A stretch of 64,000 bases of DNA, from positions 124,001-188,000 of the forward strand of contig NZ_KB911820.1 of NCBI RefSeq assembly GCF_000383675.1, written 5' to 3'. The translations under genes and the position numbers were made by a program. A model generated the notes under the pieces. The model did not search any database. It had not been told where the DNA came from and saw nothing but the letters and a program-made list of their open reading frames with translations. Position 1 is the first letter of the stretch, and every line of letters begins with the position of its first letter. This DNA is from Terracoccus sp. 273MFTsu3.1 (GTDB lineage Bacteria > Actinomycetota > Actinomycetes > Actinomycetales > Dermatophilaceae). Shown in pieces: positions 62,866-64,000 of the stretch.

Positions 62866-63045
62866 TCAGGCCGAGGTGTCGGCCTCGTCGGTCGCCGTGG
62901 GAGCGGTGGCCGGTGCGACGGGCGCGTGCACGTCGTCAGTGGCCTGGGTCCACAGGTCCTGCTCGGCCTGCTGCTGCTTCGCCTTCTTGCGGAGGAAGAC
63001 GACGCCGGCGACGGCTGCACCGACGAGGGCGAGACGCTTCAGCAT
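62866..63045 (-). CDS. DLW-39-type small protein, extended
   Basis: The 59-residue product (too short for most gene callers) has one membrane-like segment (LALVGAAVAGVVFL), a basic RKKAK stretch, and QDLW at 29-32 followed by TQATDD. DLW-39 proteins are a small actinobacterial family near the gyrA-tRNA locus, typically about 39 residues; this one has about 20 more residues of Pro/Ala/Thr tail. It lies between tRNA-Ile and tRNA-Ala. Function is unknown. Confidence 0.8.
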   Translation of the reverse strand: MLKRLALVGAAVAGVVFLRKKAKQQQAEQDLWTQATDDVHAPVAPATAPTATDEADTSA

Positions 63046-63074
63046 GCGAGGGATCCTCTCCGTGGTGGCGGTGA

Positions 63075-63151
63075 TGGTGGGCCTAGGAGGACTTGAACCT
63101 CCGACCTCTTCCTTATCAGGGAAGCGCTCTAACCGTCTGAGCTATAGGCCC
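63075..63151 (-). tRNA. tRNA-Ile (anticodon GAT)
   Basis: Acceptor GGGCCTA pairs with TAGGCCC; the anticodon loop CTGATAA holds GAT; CCA is encoded. It lies between the DUF3566 and DLW-type genes, matching the gyrA-ileT-alaT order. Confidence 0.96.
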
Positions 63152-63239
63152 ATCGTCACCTTCGCGCGGCCGATCCACACCATCAGAGATGACGACCGGA
63201 CGCGAGGGGAAACGTTACCCGATGCACCTCGCCTCATAC

Positions 63240-63271
63240 AAAACGGCCCCCACCCGCGAGGGTGGGGGCCG
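63240..63271 (-). terminator. Intrinsic terminator of the DUF3566 gene
   Basis: On the minus strand CGGCCCCCACCC pairs with GGGTGGGGGCCG over 4 bases and is followed by TTTT. A GTATGCCG octamer lies at 63277. Confidence 0.88.
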
Positions 63272-63340
63272 CTTGCGTATGCCGTGTGGCCGCGTCGGTG
63301 ACGCCGGCCGGGAGCCCGACGCGGCACCGACCGAGACCGG

Positions 63341-63979
63341 TCAGTCGTCGGTGAGCGTCAGCTGCACGCCGCCGACCAGGGCCGAGCAGATGTTGTAGAG
63401 GAAGGCCATGACGGTCGCGATCGCCGTCATGAGGATGACGTCGATGACACCGATGACGATCGAGAGGGACACGACGCGGCCGAAGCCGACGTAGTCCTTG
63501 ATCGAGAACGGGTCGGACGTCGTCGTCTGGAGCGACTGGAGCACACCTTCGACGTCGGAGAAGACGTTCATCGTCGACAGGATCATCCACAGGACGGCCG
63601 TGAGGATGACGCCGGCGATGCCGAGGGCGACGGAGAGCAGGAAGCTCATCTTCATGACCGACCACGGGTCGACGCGCGCGACGGCGAGGCGGACGCGGCG
63701 CGGGCCCTTGGGCTTGCGGTGCGCGGTCGCGGTGCGCGCACCGGCCGCCGTGGACGACGCGGCACCCGACTGGCCGGAGCCGACCCGCTGCGTCGGGGCG
63801 GTGCGGTTGGTGACCGCACCCCGCGAGAGCGAGGTGGCCGGGTCGGCGCTCGAGGCACCCGACGTGCTGCCGGACGACCCGCTCGACCCGCTCGCGGCGT
63901 AGTAGGAGCCGTTCTGGCCCTGGTCGTCGGTGAAGCCGGAGCCGCTGCCCGTCCGGGTCGACGTGCCGGGGCCGCTCAC
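63341..63979 (-). CDS. DUF3566 membrane protein (gyrA-linked)
   Basis: The 212-residue product has a Gly/Ser/Thr-rich disordered start, then the DUF3566 domain (VRLAVARVDPWSVMKMSFLLS) and two to four membrane helices (GVILTAVLWMIL; VVSLSIVIGVIDVILMTAI). It resembles Rv0007, found just after gyrA. Function is unknown, possibly cell division. GTG 63979 has GAGGG five bases upstream, but the frame stays open to the right edge, so the start could be further out. Confidence 0.85.
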   Translation of the reverse strand: MSGPGTSTRTGSGSGFTDDQGQNGSYYAASGSSGSSGSTSGASSADPATSLSRGAVTNRTAPTQRVGSGQSGAASSTAAGARTATAHRKPKGPRRVRLAVARVDPWSVMKMSFLLSVALGIAGVILTAVLWMILSTMNVFSDVEGVLQSLQTTTSDPFSIKDYVGFGRVVSLSIVIGVIDVILMTAIATVMAFLYNICSALVGGVQLTLTDD

Positions 63980-64000
63980 GGAGCCCTCAGGGCTGGTCGC

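Overview
This 64 kb window is high-GC actinobacterial DNA from the flank of the chromosomal replication origin. The right part carries the syntenic block known from Mycobacterium and Streptomyces: DUF3566 protein (usually just downstream of gyrA), tRNA-Ile, tRNA-Ala, ppiA, rhomboid protease, crgA, DUF881 protein, trpG, and the fhaA-fhaB-pstP-rodA-pbpA-pknA-pknB operon, with tRNA-Leu beyond it. gyrA should lie just outside the right edge, so oriC is to the right. A short DLW-type protein sits between the two tRNAs. Gene content and style suggest Micrococcales, perhaps Intrasporangiaceae; that family call is inference.

Left accessory part (1-33 kb). It starts with a translationally coupled operon of ApbE flavin transferase, heme-type membrane protein and NuoF-like flavoprotein. 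Then come a TetR/hydrolase pair around a perfect 18-bp operator, a secreted S53 peptidase, a CPBP protease, and two covalent-flavin oxidoreductases flanking a Tat-exported multicopper oxidase. A class III cyclase overlaps a receiver/thioredoxin-reductase-like fusion. Next are a PLP enzyme with a DUF427 protein, a fused xanthine-dehydrogenase-type molybdoenzyme operon, a ketopantoate reductase homologue, two metalloproteases, and a PH/LON/Ser-Thr kinase group.

Origin-proximal core (33-53 kb). tRNA-Leu(CAG) sits beside duplicated fragments of its own 3' end and terminator. A ParA/MinD-like ATPase is divergent from the seven-gene growth and division operon (36223-45252), most of whose genes overlap as ATGA or GTGA; it ends at an 18-bp-stem terminator. 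trpG, a DUF881 protein and a LuxR-type regulator follow on the minus strand, then crgA. Between crgA and a P-loop protein lies a cluster of DnaA-box-like sequences, including two perfect TTATCCACA boxes and a 42-bp palindrome.

Insertion in the core (53-62.6 kb). Between the ppiA/coiled-coil genes and tRNA-Ala lie a GH31 glycosidase with a lectin domain, a FluG-like amidohydrolase and glutamine synthetase pair, and a two-gene unit of an EACC1-like protein coupled to a membrane-anchored caspase-fold protease with an EF-hand loop. This unit is the best candidate for a poorly described biological-conflict system.

Across the window the octamer GTATGCCG/CGGCATAC occurs about 43 times, roughly twenty times more than I estimate from base composition, in genes and between them.
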